DNA from: Streptomyces sp. NRRL F-5123
GTDB taxonomy: Bacteria > Actinomycetota > Actinomycetes > Streptomycetales > Streptomycetaceae
NCBI RefSeq assembly: GCF_000721495.1
Contig: NZ_JOHY01000001.1
Span: forward strand, 62,001 to 126,000
Direction: 5' to 3'
Length of the DNA: 64,000 nucleotides
The notes below the pieces were generated by a model, which was not told the origin of the DNA, did not search any database, and was given only the letters and a program-made list of their open reading frames with translations. The translations under genes and the position numbers were made by a program. The number at the start of each line of letters is the position of its first letter. Position 1 is the first letter of the stretch. Shown piece by piece: positions 22,005 to 30,780 of the stretch.

Positions 22005-23065
22005 GCGGGACGGTCGCGCCGCGCGTCGACGCGGGACCGGTGGAGTGGTTCGCGCCCGACGACCCGGTGCTGTCCTGGGACGGGGTCGCCGATCTGGAGC
22101 GCACCGCGGACGGCTGGCTGCCCCGGCGGATCCCGGCGGAACGGCTCGCCACCACGCCCTCCGAGGGGTTCGCGAGCTGCGCGGCCATGCCCGCCGGCGT
22201 CCGGTTCGGCGTCCGCACCGACGCAGCGGAGCTGACCCTGCGGCTGGACGTGACCGGCGGCAGCGCGCCGCTGGACGTCCGGGTCGACGGCGCGCTGGTG
22301 CGGCGGGCCGCCGTCTCGGGCGCGTGCGAGGTCGTCGTCCCGCTGACGGAGGGGCCGGCGGCCGGCGGCCCCGGCCCGCACGACGTGGAGGTGTGGCTGC
22401 CGCACCTGGGCCGCACCCAGGTGGCGCGGGTCGGCTTCCGCGGGCACCGCGCGCTGCTGGCCGCGGAGCGCCCGGGCCCGCGCTGGGTGGCGTACGGGAG
22501 CTCCCTCACCCACAGCATGTTCGCCGCCGGGCCGTCGGAGACCTGGGCCGCGCTGACCGCGGCCCGGCGCGGATGGCGGCTGCACAACCTCGGCTTCGCC
22601 GGCGAGGCGCACCTCGACCCGGTGGTGGCCCGCACGATCAGGGGCCTGCCCGCCGACCTGATCTCCGTCGAACTGGGCATCAACGTCTACCTGCGGGAGA
22701 GCTTCTCCCCGCGCAGTTGGGGCCCGGCGGTGTGCGGCTTCGTGGAGACCGTCCGGGACGGGCACCCCGACCTGCCGCTCGCCGTCATCACCCCGCTGGC
22801 GTCACCCACCCGCGAACGGGTCCCCAACAAGGTCGGGCTGACGCTGGAGCAGGTGCGCGACCACACGGTGGCCGCGGTGCGGGTGCTGGAGGGGCTCGGC
22901 GACCGGAACCTGCACATCGTCGACGGACTGTCCGTCGTACCGGTCGACGAGGCCGGCGATCACTTCGCCGACGGGCTGCACCCGACCGCGGACGGCGAGC
23001 ACGTCCTGGCCGCCCGGATCGGCCCGGCGCTGGAGGGCCTGCTGCGGCCGCCGGCGGCGCCCTGA
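22001..23065 (+). CDS. Two-domain SGNH/GDSL hydrolase
   Basis: A 354-residue protein. The N-terminal 155 residues are beta-rich (FGVRTDAAELTLRLDV, DVRVDG) like the jelly-roll domain that precedes some SGNH esterases. The catalytic domain starts at WVAYGSSLTHS, where the nucleophile Ser is in GSS rather than GDS, then block III GIN in ELGINVYL and the DGLHPTADGE Asp/His block. No signal peptide is seen. It is translationally coupled to the MFS exporter, so it may deacylate a compound being exported or serve resistance (inference). Confidence 0.85.
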   Translation: MSGTVAPRVDAGPVEWFAPDDPVLSWDGVADLERTADGWLPRRIPAERLATTPSEGFASCAAMPAGVRFGVRTDAAELTLRLDVTGGSAPLDVRVDGALVRRAAVSGACEVVVPLTEGPAAGGPGPHDVEVWLPHLGRTQVARVGFRGHRALLAAERPGPRWVAYGSSLTHSMFAAGPSETWAALTAARRGWRLHNLGFAGEAHLDPVVARTIRGLPADLISVELGINVYLRESFSPRSWGPAVCGFVETVRDGHPDLPLAVITPLASPTRERVPNKVGLTLEQVRDHTVAAVRVLEGLGDRNLHIVDGLSVVPVDEAGDHFADGLHPTADGEHVLAARIGPALEGLLRPPAAP

Positions 23066-23091
23066 GGCGGGCGCGGCAGGCCCCGGACCCG

Positions 23092-23139
23092 GTCCGGAGC
23101 GGCGGGACGGACCCCCGGGCCCGTCCCGCCGCTCCGGAC
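23092..23139. terminator. Bidirectional hairpin terminator
   Basis: Perfect 19-base arms (23092-23110 and 23121-23139, starting GTCCGGAGCGGCGGG) with a 10-base loop lie between the convergent SGNH hydrolase and NTF2-like genes, so it can stop transcription from both sides. Confidence 0.8.
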
Positions 23140-23145
23140 CTCCTG

Positions 23146-23574
23146 TCAGGCCTGCTCGTCCGTACCCGAGTCGAAGCCGATACGGGCGAGCACGCCCCAC
23201 CGGCCCTCCTGCCGGGTCACGACGTAGACCGAGTCGAAGACGCCGAGCAGCCGGCCGTCCGCGTCGTACCGGCCGAACCGCACCGCGGCGTGCACCTGCA
23301 CCGCGGAGACCTGCGGGTACCCGACCTCCAGCCAGCCGCTGCGGCGCCAGCCGGACGCCAGCAGCGCGGTGAGGTCGCCCTGCGACTCCTTGAGGTACTC
23401 CTCGGGGGTCTGCCAGACGGTCACCGCGCCTTCGTGCACGCGGATCTGCGGGAAGTGCAGGGTGGCGGTCCACTGCTCCATGTCGTGGCTGTTGAGCCCG
23501 TCGAGGAAGGCGTCCAGGGCCGCCCGGGCCTCCTCGATGACACCGGTCCGGTCGGCGGGAGATAACGCGGTCAT
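23146..23574 (-). CDS. NTF2/SnoaL-like small protein
   Basis: A 142-residue protein with the cone-fold pattern: helix EEARAALDAFLDGLNSHDMEQW, then HFPQIRVHEGAVTVW, and the C-terminal strands DSVYVVTRQEGRWGVLARIGFD. Homologues are SnoaL-like cyclases, dehydratases or ligand-binding proteins. The ATG at 23572-23574 follows AGAGG. The conserved catalytic residues of polyketide cyclases cannot be identified with confidence, so function is open. It is divergent from the ketoreductase gene across a 475-base gap. Confidence 0.72.
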   Translation of the reverse strand: MTALSPADRTGVIEEARAALDAFLDGLNSHDMEQWTATLHFPQIRVHEGAVTVWQTPEEYLKESQGDLTALLASGWRRSGWLEVGYPQVSAVQVHAAVRFGRYDADGRLLGVFDSVYVVTRQEGRWGVLARIGFDSGTDEQA

Positions 23575-24049
23575 CGTGCGCCTCTGCTTCCTTCGTCGTT
23601 TCGTCGTTTCTTCGTGCCCGGTTTTCCGGCGAATCCGGCGGAAACGCAACGGCGGTGCAACGGCAGCGCTGTGGCGGTGTCCTTCGGCAGCGGGACGAAA
23701 ACCGCCGGGTCGCGTTCACCGCTCCGCTCCGACGCTATCGCAGAACCGCCTTGCGGGAACAGTGCCCCAGGCCGCCCCGAGGGACACCCGCCAAGTGCCG
23801 GGGACGCGGCCGACGTGCGCCTTCCTGGTCCTGGGACCAGGTTCCTCCCGGCCGTACGACCGGTATCCGGGGAATCCCCGGGAGATGCAGAATTGCCGTG
23901 CCGGATGCTGCCTCCCCGCGAATGCCCGGGCTGTACGGGCGAGGGCCGAATTCCTTTTCCGGAACGGCGCCGCCGGTCCCGCCGGACGGCGGTCGGAACG
24001 TCCGCGCAGGCGAATCGATTTAGGCTCCCGACGACGAGGAAACGAGCCC
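23575..24049. other. 475-base divergent intergenic region
   Basis: It holds no convincing coding sequence. It presumably contains the promoters for the NTF2-like gene and the ketoreductase gene. Near the left end there is a run of short TTCGTCG/GTTTC direct repeats (about 23590-23615). GAGGAA precedes the ketoreductase ATG. Confidence 0.5.
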
Positions 24050-25501
24050 ATGGACCGCTTGCCAGCCGCCCCTGGGGCCCGGCCCGGGGCCGGGTCCTGG
24101 TCCGGGACGAGGGCCGGCGACCCGGGAAGGGCGCTGCTGCAGCTGGACTGGCGGTCCCGCCCCGCCGCCGCGGCCCCGCCCGCCGGGCGGACCTGGAACG
24201 TCCTCGGCGGCGGCGCACCCCTGGTGGCCGCCCTCCGGGCGCTCGGGGACACCGTCGCCGTCCATCCCGACGCGGCCTCCGCCGTAGGCCACCCCACGGT
24301 GCTCGCCCCCTTCCTGCCGCCGCCGGGCGGCGCGGGAGCGGCCGGGGCGTCCGGGGCCGCGCCCGGCGCGCTGGTCCTGCTGAAGTCCTGGCTGGCAGGC
24401 CGCGGCCGGACCGGTGCCCGGCTCGTCGTGGTCACCCGGGGCGCGGTCGCCGCCGACACCGACGAGGACGTGCCCGACCTCGCGCACGCACCGCTGTGGG
24501 GTCTGGTGCGCGCGGCCCTCGCCGAGCACCCGGACGCCTTCGCGCTGCTGGACGTCGACGGGACGGAGGCGTCCTGGAAGGCGCTGCCCGCGGCCGTCGC
24601 CTCGGGCGAGCCGCAACAGGCGCTGCGGGAGGGCGTCGTACGGGTGCCCCGGCTGGTCGCCGCGCCGCTCGGCGGTGCACCGGGCGGCAGCGGGTTCGGG
24701 CCCGGGAGCACCGTCCTGGTCACGGGCGCGGCGGGCGCGCTCGGCGGGCTGGTCGCCCGGCACCTGGTACGTGCCCACGGCGTACGGCGGCTGGTGCTCG
24801 CCGGCCGGAGCGCCGCCGACGCGCGGCTCACGACCCTGGCCGCGGACCTGCGGCGGCTGGGCGCCCGGGCGGTGGTCGCGGGCTGCGACATGACCGACCG
24901 GGCCGCCCTCGCCGACCTGCTCGCGCCCGCGCCCGGGGCCCCCGCGATCACCGCCGTCGTGCACTGCGCGGGCACGGTGGACGACGGCGTCCTGACGCGG
25001 CTGACCCCGCACCGGATGGCCGGTGCCCTGGCCGCGAAGGCCGAATCCGCCCGGCATCTGCACGAGCTGACGCAGGACCTGGACCTGACCGCGTTCGTCC
25101 TGTTCTCCTCCGCGGCCGGGGTGCTCGGAGCGCCGGGCCGGGCCAACCACGCCGCCGCCGGCGCCTTCCTGGACGCCCTGGCCCACCACCGCCGGGCGCG
25201 TGGACTGCCCGCACTGTCCCTGGCCTGGGGCCCGTGGGCCCAACGCGGCGGCACGGCTGGCCCGCTGGAACTCCACCGGTCGGCTCGCAGCGGCGTCCTG
25301 GGGCTGACCCCCCGCCGGGGCCTCGCGCTGCTCGACGCGGCCCTCGGCGCCGGCCGGCCCGTCCTCGTACCCGTGCGGCTGGACACCGCACGGCTGCGCG
25401 CGCCGGCCGCCGACCCGGCGCGGGTGCCCGGGGTGCTGCGGGCGCTGCTTCGGCCCCTCCCGCCGGCGGCGTGGGCCGCGGCGTCCGAGACCCCGGTGTG
25501 A
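24050..25501 (+). CDS. Stand-alone PKS-type ketoreductase with altered catalytic residues
   Basis: The 483-residue protein looks like a ketoreductase region cut from a type I PKS: a structural subdomain (VVVTRGAVAADTDEDVPDLAHAPLWG, residues 127-151) and a catalytic Rossmann half with intact NADPH motif TGAAGALG (225-232) and a VDD B-type signature (310-312). Lys330 and Ser353/354 of the active site are present. The catalytic Tyr is His367 (GRANHAAAG instead of the usual NYAAAN) and the following Asn is Gly371. Normal reduction is therefore doubtful. ATG 24050 follows GAGGAA. It may act in trans on an ACP-bound chain or have lost activity. Confidence 0.83.
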   Translation: MDRLPAAPGARPGAGSWSGTRAGDPGRALLQLDWRSRPAAAAPPAGRTWNVLGGGAPLVAALRALGDTVAVHPDAASAVGHPTVLAPFLPPPGGAGAAGASGAAPGALVLLKSWLAGRGRTGARLVVVTRGAVAADTDEDVPDLAHAPLWGLVRAALAEHPDAFALLDVDGTEASWKALPAAVASGEPQQALREGVVRVPRLVAAPLGGAPGGSGFGPGSTVLVTGAAGALGGLVARHLVRAHGVRRLVLAGRSAADARLTTLAADLRRLGARAVVAGCDMTDRAALADLLAPAPGAPAITAVVHCAGTVDDGVLTRLTPHRMAGALAAKAESARHLHELTQDLDLTAFVLFSSAAGVLGAPGRANHAAAGAFLDALAHHRRARGLPALSLAWGPWAQRGGTAGPLELHRSARSGVLGLTPRRGLALLDAALGAGRPVLVPVRLDTARLRAPAADPARVPGVLRALLRPLPPAAWAAASETPV

Positions 25502-25638
25502 CCCGAGGGGCCCCGGGCCCCGGCAGCCCCGGACGGCTGCCCCGCCGAACCACCAGAACACCCGCCCCCGCAGCAAGCACGCCCGCCCCCGTCCCCCGAC
25601 GCACCGACACCCCGCCCCCGGGCCCAGGAGATCTGCGC

Positions 25639-26466
25639 ATGCCCTTCCTCGAACTCGACGACGTCCGGCTCTTCTGCACCGACGACCTCCCGGACCGCGC
25701 CCCGGCGCCCGGCTGGCTCGGCGTGCCGACCGTGCTCGTCCACGGCTGGCTCGGGACGTCCGACAGCTGGATCCACCTCCTCCCGGCGCTGCGGCGGCGG
25801 TGCCGGACGGTGACGGTGGACCTGCGCGGGCACGGGGCCAGCCAGGCGCCCGACTCCCGTTACGACGCGGCGGAGTTCGTGGGCGACCTCGTCCGGGTGC
25901 TGGCGCGGCTCGCCCCGGGGCCCGCGGTCGTCATGGGGCATTCCATGGGCGCCTCGCTGGCCTCTCTCCTCGCCGTCGAGCACCCGGAGCTGGTGGCCGC
26001 GCTCGCGCTGGTCGACCCCGACTACGGCGGCAGGCCCGAGGAGCGCGAGCGCCTGCTGCCGATGGCCCGGCAGTCCGATCCGGCCCGGGTCGCCGGGGAC
26101 GCCGCCGGCCTGATCGCCCGGATCGACGCCGCCACCGGGCCGGAGCACCTGCGCGAGTGGCACCGGCGCGACATCGAGCGGATGCCGCCCTTCGTCGTCG
26201 CCCGCAGCCTGCGGCAGAACCTGGACGCCCCGAGCTCCCTGCGCTTCGCCGCGCAGGCGGGCCCGCTGCTGGCCCGGCGGCGGCAGCCCGTCCTCGCCTT
26301 CCACCGCGACCCGGGCCGCGAGGCGCTCGAACGCTCCCACGCCACCGCCGCCACCACGGTGCTCGCCGTCCGGGACACCGGCCACTGGATCCACCAGGAG
26401 CGACCGGAATTCGTCACCCGCGAACTCGAGGCATGGTTGCGCGGGCTGCCCCGGGCGACGGAATGA
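25639..26466 (+). CDS. Alpha/beta-fold hydrolase
   Basis: A 275-residue protein with the HGW oxyanion segment (VLVHGWLGTSDSW, about residue 36), nucleophile elbow GHSMG (about residue 99), acid in VDPDYGG or the later FHRDPG region, and catalytic His in DTGHWIHQE near the C-terminus. Such proteins serve as thioesterases, esterases, epoxide or haloacid hydrolases. The ATG at 25639 has AGGAG upstream. It lies 137 bases after the ketoreductase, so they may be co-transcribed. Release or editing of an acyl chain is one possible role. Confidence 0.87.
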   Translation: MPFLELDDVRLFCTDDLPDRAPAPGWLGVPTVLVHGWLGTSDSWIHLLPALRRRCRTVTVDLRGHGASQAPDSRYDAAEFVGDLVRVLARLAPGPAVVMGHSMGASLASLLAVEHPELVAALALVDPDYGGRPEERERLLPMARQSDPARVAGDAAGLIARIDAATGPEHLREWHRRDIERMPPFVVARSLRQNLDAPSSLRFAAQAGPLLARRRQPVLAFHRDPGREALERSHATAATTVLAVRDTGHWIHQERPEFVTRELEAWLRGLPRATE

Positions 26467-27162
26467 AGACGGTGCGCGCCGTGCGGTGATTCGTTCCGTC
26501 CCGGCCCGGCGCAATCGTCCGCAGCACCTCGCGGGCGGGCTGCTTCGACACGCGAACCACCGGGTCGGCCCCCATTGCTCCGCTTTTTCTGACAATGCAC
26601 TTGGCGTCGGCTTGGCGCCGCCGCTCGCCACCGGACGCGTGAATTCTGCACTGCCGCCCGTGAAGTCCGCCCGATCCACCGCAAATCCCCGCCGCGGCGG
26701 GCGAAGCGAGGCTGCGTCCGCGGGGCGATAACGGATGGAGTCGCCTGATCCGGACGAGCCGGTCGTACGGGGTGCAAGCCCGTAAATCGAGTGCCCATAA
26801 CGCCGGGTCGAACGGGCGGCCCACAATGGCAGCCGCGCGTGTCTTGGACGTCTGATACTGTCGAAAACGTCCACCAGCAAAGGGCTGCACGGAAAGTCGC
26901 GGTCCGAACTGAGGGCAATGGGACGGGAATAGGAACTCGGCCGGTGTGCTTCCTGGTAATTCACCGGGATTCACGGGTCGGGCGGAATGATTTCACATTG
27001 ATTCGAGTGACGCCGCCGTGGTCGGCTGCGCCCGAGAACAGCTGATCCGGGCATCGGGATCGAGCCGTCCCGGCAGGGGACGGCGCCTCCCGCGCGCCGC
27101 CGGCCGGGCGTCCGGCCGCAGGCGACGCGTCGTATCGCACGTGTGGAGATCGGGGGACGGTC
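26467..27162. other. 696-base intergenic region upstream of acyl-ligase operon
   Basis: No credible gene is seen, and base composition is lower in GC than the neighbours. A 6-base inverted repeat GGACGT/ACGTCC (26846-26851 and 26867-26872) encloses a 15-base spacer and may be an operator. Promoter hexamers could not be assigned with confidence. The region probably contains the main promoter of the 27-36 kb operon and possibly a long leader. Confidence 0.45.
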
Positions 27163-28929
27163 TTGCGAGGGCAGGAAAATTTCACCGAGCTTGTGCTGCG
27201 CCATGCCGCCGAGCGGCCGGACGAGGAAGCGTACGTCTTCCTGCCCGGCAATTCGCCCGACGCCGTCGCGCAGCGGCTGACGTACGCGCAACTGGACGCC
27301 GAGGCCCGGCGGATCGCCTCCTGGCTGCAGAGCAGGGGCGCGTCCGGTGGTCAGGTGCTGCTGCTTTACCCCTCGGGCCTGGAATTCGTGAAGGCCTTCG
27401 TCGGCTGCCTCTACGCGGGTGCCGTCGCGGTGCCCGCGCCGCTGCCGGGCGAGAACAACCAGTCCGCGCGGCTCACCGGCATCCTGCGGGACGCCGAGGT
27501 GCGCGCCGTGCTCACCGGCTCCGCCGACGAGCCGGACGTCAGCGCCTGGCTGCGCGCGGCGTGCGCCACCGGGATCGAGGTCCTGGCGAGCGACGACCCC
27601 GGCCCGGGCGCGGCGGGGGAGTGGACGCGGCCGCGGCTGGCGGGTGATTCGCTGGCGTTCCTGCAGTACACCTCCGGGTCCACCAGCGAGCCCAAGGGCG
27701 TCATGGTCTCGCACGCGAACCTGCTGGCCAACGAGCTGGCCATCGCGCACGCGCTCGGCACCGGCGAGGGCGTCAGGATGGGCTGCTGGCTGCCCGCCTA
27801 CCACGACATGGGCCTGATCGGGCACATCCTCCACTCGCTCTACGCGGGTGGCTCGACCGTGCTGATGGCCCCGGTCACCTTCCTCATGCGACCGGTGCGC
27901 TGGCTGCAGATGATCGGCGAATACGGCGTCGCCGTGAGCGGCAGCCCCAACTTCGGCTACGACCTGTGCGTGCGCCGGATCACCGACGAGCAGCTCGCCA
28001 CCTTGGACCTGAGCAGCTGGCGGCACGCCTGCAACGGCGCCGAGCCGATCCGCGCCGAGACCGTGCGCGCCTTCACCGAGCGCTTCGCCCCGGCCGGCTT
28101 CCGCGCCGAGAGCTTCTTCCCCTGCTACGGCATGGCCGAGACCACCCTGCTGGTCTCCGGCACCCCGGCCGACCGCAGTCCCGCCTACCGCACCGTCGAC
28201 GCGGCGGCGCTGGAGCAGGGCCGGCTGGCCGAGGCCGCACCGGACGCGGGCACGCGCACGCTGGTGAGCAGCGGAGTGGTCGACCCGGCCGACTTCGACG
28301 TGAAGATCGTCGACCCGGACGCGCACACCGAGCAGCCCGAGGGGCAGGTCGGCGAGATCTGGGTCAAGGGCGCCAGCGTGTCCTCCGGTTACTGGAAGCG
28401 CCCCGACGTCAACGCGCGGATCTTCGACGCCGGCGTCGTCTCCGCGGCGGGCACGGACTCCGGCTGGCTGCGCACCGGCGACTTCGGCGTGCTGGAGGCC
28501 GGGCAGCTCTACGTGACGGGCCGCCTCAAGGAGATGATCCTGATCAACGGGCGGAACATCTACCCGCACGACGTGGAGCGCGCGGTGCAGGCCCTGCACC
28601 CGGCCTTCCGCGGCGGCGCCGGCGCCGCCTTCTCGGTCGACGGCGGCGAGGAGCACCTCGTCCTGGTGCAGGAGTTCCGCCGGGCCGCGGCGCAGGACCC
28701 GTCGGCGCTGTGCGCCGAAATCCGCGCCCACGTCCGCCGCGAGTTCCAGGCCAGCTGCAGTGTCGTCCTGGTCCGCCCGGCGACCGTGCGCAAGACCACC
28801 AGCGGCAAGATCCAGCGCACCCTGATGCGGGCGCTGCTGCTGGAGGACGCGCTCGACCCCGTCCACCAGGACCTGGACCGCCAGGTGGCCCGTCTCGTGG
28901 CCGCCCCGCTGCCCGCCCCGGTGGGCTGA
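27163..28929 (+). CDS. Fatty acyl-AMP ligase (FAAL)
   Basis: A 588-residue ANL enzyme of the FAAL type, which activates a fatty acid as acyl-AMP and loads an ACP rather than CoA. Seen are NFTELVLRHAAERPDEEAY at the start, AMP signature YTSGSTSEPKG, the HDMGLIG loop, YGMAETTL, the GYWKRPD hinge and GRNIYPHDVE, all FAAL-like. The start is a rare TTG after a GGGGGACGG site; no ATG or GTG fits the conserved N-terminus. Three bases separate its stop from the first dehydrogenase gene. It is the likely first enzyme of the acyl-chain branch. Confidence 0.92.
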   Translation: MRGQENFTELVLRHAAERPDEEAYVFLPGNSPDAVAQRLTYAQLDAEARRIASWLQSRGASGGQVLLLYPSGLEFVKAFVGCLYAGAVAVPAPLPGENNQSARLTGILRDAEVRAVLTGSADEPDVSAWLRAACATGIEVLASDDPGPGAAGEWTRPRLAGDSLAFLQYTSGSTSEPKGVMVSHANLLANELAIAHALGTGEGVRMGCWLPAYHDMGLIGHILHSLYAGGSTVLMAPVTFLMRPVRWLQMIGEYGVAVSGSPNFGYDLCVRRITDEQLATLDLSSWRHACNGAEPIRAETVRAFTERFAPAGFRAESFFPCYGMAETTLLVSGTPADRSPAYRTVDAAALEQGRLAEAAPDAGTRTLVSSGVVDPADFDVKIVDPDAHTEQPEGQVGEIWVKGASVSSGYWKRPDVNARIFDAGVVSAAGTDSGWLRTGDFGVLEAGQLYVTGRLKEMILINGRNIYPHDVERAVQALHPAFRGGAGAAFSVDGGEEHLVLVQEFRRAAAQDPSALCAEIRAHVRREFQASCSVVLVRPATVRKTTSGKIQRTLMRALLLEDALDPVHQDLDRQVARLVAAPLPAPVG

Positions 28930-28932
28930 GCC

Positions 28933-30780
28933 GTGGACCGGACACCGTACGCGCCCCTGGAGGCGTACCCGCCCTACCGCCTCGCCGAACAGCTGGAGTG
29001 GGATCTCGGCGACCCGGACGAGCCGGCGACGCCGCTCAGCCACGCCCGCAGCCTCGCGCTGGACGAGCACGAGGACTTCCCCGCAGGACCCTGCGACCGG
29101 CTGGACGAGCTGGGCCTGCACGACTTCTACGTCCCCGCCGCGCACGGCGGGCGGCTCGCGGACTACGAGCAGCTGATGCAGGTGATGCGCACCGTCGCGC
29201 GCCGCGACCTGACCGTCGCGGTCGCCCACGGCAAGACGTACCTCGGGGCGGTCTGCGTCTGGGTGGGCGGCTCGGCGGAGCAGTGCCGGCGGCTTGCCGA
29301 CGCCGTCGCCGCCCGGACCCGGGTCTCCCTCGCGCTGACCGAACGTGCCCACGGCAGCGACCTGCTGGCGGGCGAGGTGGTGGCTGAGGCGGACCCGGAC
29401 CGGAGCGCGGGCTACCTGCTCAGCGGGGAGAAGTGGCTGATCAACAACGCCACCCGCGGCAGCCTGCTGTCGGTGCTCTCCCGCACCGACCCGGCGGGCG
29501 GCCCACGGGGCTACTCCGTGCTGCTGGTCGACAAGCGCACCCTGCCGGCCGGCACGTACCGGCACCTGGACAAGGTGCGCACGCACGGCATCCGCGGCGC
29601 GGACATCTCCGGGATCGCCTTCGACCGCGCCCCCGTCGGCGCGGACACGGTGGTCGGCGAGGTGGGCGGCGGCCTGGAGACCGTGCTCAAGGCGCTCCAG
29701 CTGACCCGCACCATGTGCGCCGCGCTCTCGCTGGGCGCCGCCGACCATGCGCTCGCCCTCGGCCTGGACTTCGCCGCCGGGCGCAGCCTGTACGGCAGGC
29801 CGCTCGCCGAACTGCCGCAGGCCCGCCGGACGCTGGCCGAGGCCACCGCCGACGTGCTGGCGGACGAGGCGCTCGCCCTGGTGGCCGCCCGCGCGGTGCA
29901 GACCCTCCCGGCGGAGCTGTCCGTCGTCTCCGCGGTCACCAAGTACCTCGTGCCCACCCGCACCGAGGGCGTCGTCACCGCGCTGACCCGGCTGCTGGGC
30001 GCCCGCGCGTTCCTCAAGGGCGTTCACGCCGGCGGCCGCTTCCAGAAGGTCGACCGGGACCACCGCATCGTCGGCCTCTTCGACGGCAACACCCTGGTCA
30101 ATCTCAACTCGCTGATCAGCCAGTTCCGGTTGCTGGTCCGCGCGCACGAGCGCGGCGCAGGCGACGTGCGCGGTGCGGCCGCGGCCTTCCGGCTCGCCGC
30201 GCCGCTGCCGCCCGCCGACCTCGGCCGGCTCTCGCTCATCGCCCGGCAGGGCAGCGGCGTGCTGGCCGCGCTGCCGGCGTGCGTCGCGCGGCTGCGCGGC
30301 CTCGCCGCGGGCGATCCGGCGTTCGCGCCCGCCCTGCGCGCCGCCGAGCGCCTGGTGGCCGCGGTGGACGGGGTGCACGCGCAGATGGCGGCGGTGCGGG
30401 ACGTGCAGACCGAGGTGCCGCCCGCCGCCTTCGACGCCGCCCGCCGGTTCGCGCTGTGCTTCGCGGGCGCGGCCTGCGTCGGCCTGTGGACGTACAGCCA
30501 CGCCGAGGCGGAGGCCGGCGGCACCGCGCCGCTGTGGCGGGACGCGCTGTGGCTGCGGGCCGCGCTCGCCCGGCTGCTGGCGGCGCTGGACGTCCCGGAC
30601 GCGGCCGACCCCGAGGCGCTGGACGCCGTCCTCGACGCGGCCACCGCCCTGCACTCCGGCGGCCGGCTGGTCTCGCTGCTGCCCCTGTCGCTGCACCCGG
30701 CCGCAGCGGCCGAGGACGGGACGGGCCGGCCGGCCCCCGCCGTCCGCGCCACCGAGCCGGCCGCGGGGAGGGCGTCATGA
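28933..30780 (+). CDS. Acyl-CoA (acyl-ACP) dehydrogenase, first copy
   Basis: A 615-residue flavoprotein of the ACAD fold, longer than ordinary ACADs (about 380-400 residues) and matching the class that works with FAAL and ACP in lipopeptide clusters (e.g. the enduracidin/ramoplanin type). The ACAD signature is LTERAHGSD, and EKWLINNATRG follows. The C-terminal region, where the usual Glu base of medium-chain ACADs sits in YEGT, reads LFDGNTLVNLN, giving Asp. GTG start; the stop overlaps the next gene (ATGA). Probably introduces an alpha,beta double bond in an ACP-bound chain. Confidence 0.88.
   Translation: MDRTPYAPLEAYPPYRLAEQLEWDLGDPDEPATPLSHARSLALDEHEDFPAGPCDRLDELGLHDFYVPAAHGGRLADYEQLMQVMRTVARRDLTVAVAHGKTYLGAVCVWVGGSAEQCRRLADAVAARTRVSLALTERAHGSDLLAGEVVAEADPDRSAGYLLSGEKWLINNATRGSLLSVLSRTDPAGGPRGYSVLLVDKRTLPAGTYRHLDKVRTHGIRGADISGIAFDRAPVGADTVVGEVGGGLETVLKALQLTRTMCAALSLGAADHALALGLDFAAGRSLYGRPLAELPQARRTLAEATADVLADEALALVAARAVQTLPAELSVVSAVTKYLVPTRTEGVVTALTRLLGARAFLKGVHAGGRFQKVDRDHRIVGLFDGNTLVNLNSLISQFRLLVRAHERGAGDVRGAAAAFRLAAPLPPADLGRLSLIARQGSGVLAALPACVARLRGLAAGDPAFAPALRAAERLVAAVDGVHAQMAAVRDVQTEVPPAAFDAARRFALCFAGAACVGLWTYSHAEAEAGGTAPLWRDALWLRAALARLLAALDVPDAADPEALDAVLDAATALHSGGRLVSLLPLSLHPAAAAEDGTGRPAPAVRATEPAAGRAS

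Noticed and set aside
23716..26964. A 1082-codon minus-strand open frame opposite the ketoreductase and hydrolase
   Set aside because: Covers two well-supported plus-strand genes and an intergenic region without any recognisable domain.
26971..30696. A 1241-codon minus-strand open frame opposite the FAAL and first dehydrogenase
   Set aside because: Same low-complexity composition, no domain motif, and the opposite strand has clear enzymes with intact catalytic signatures.
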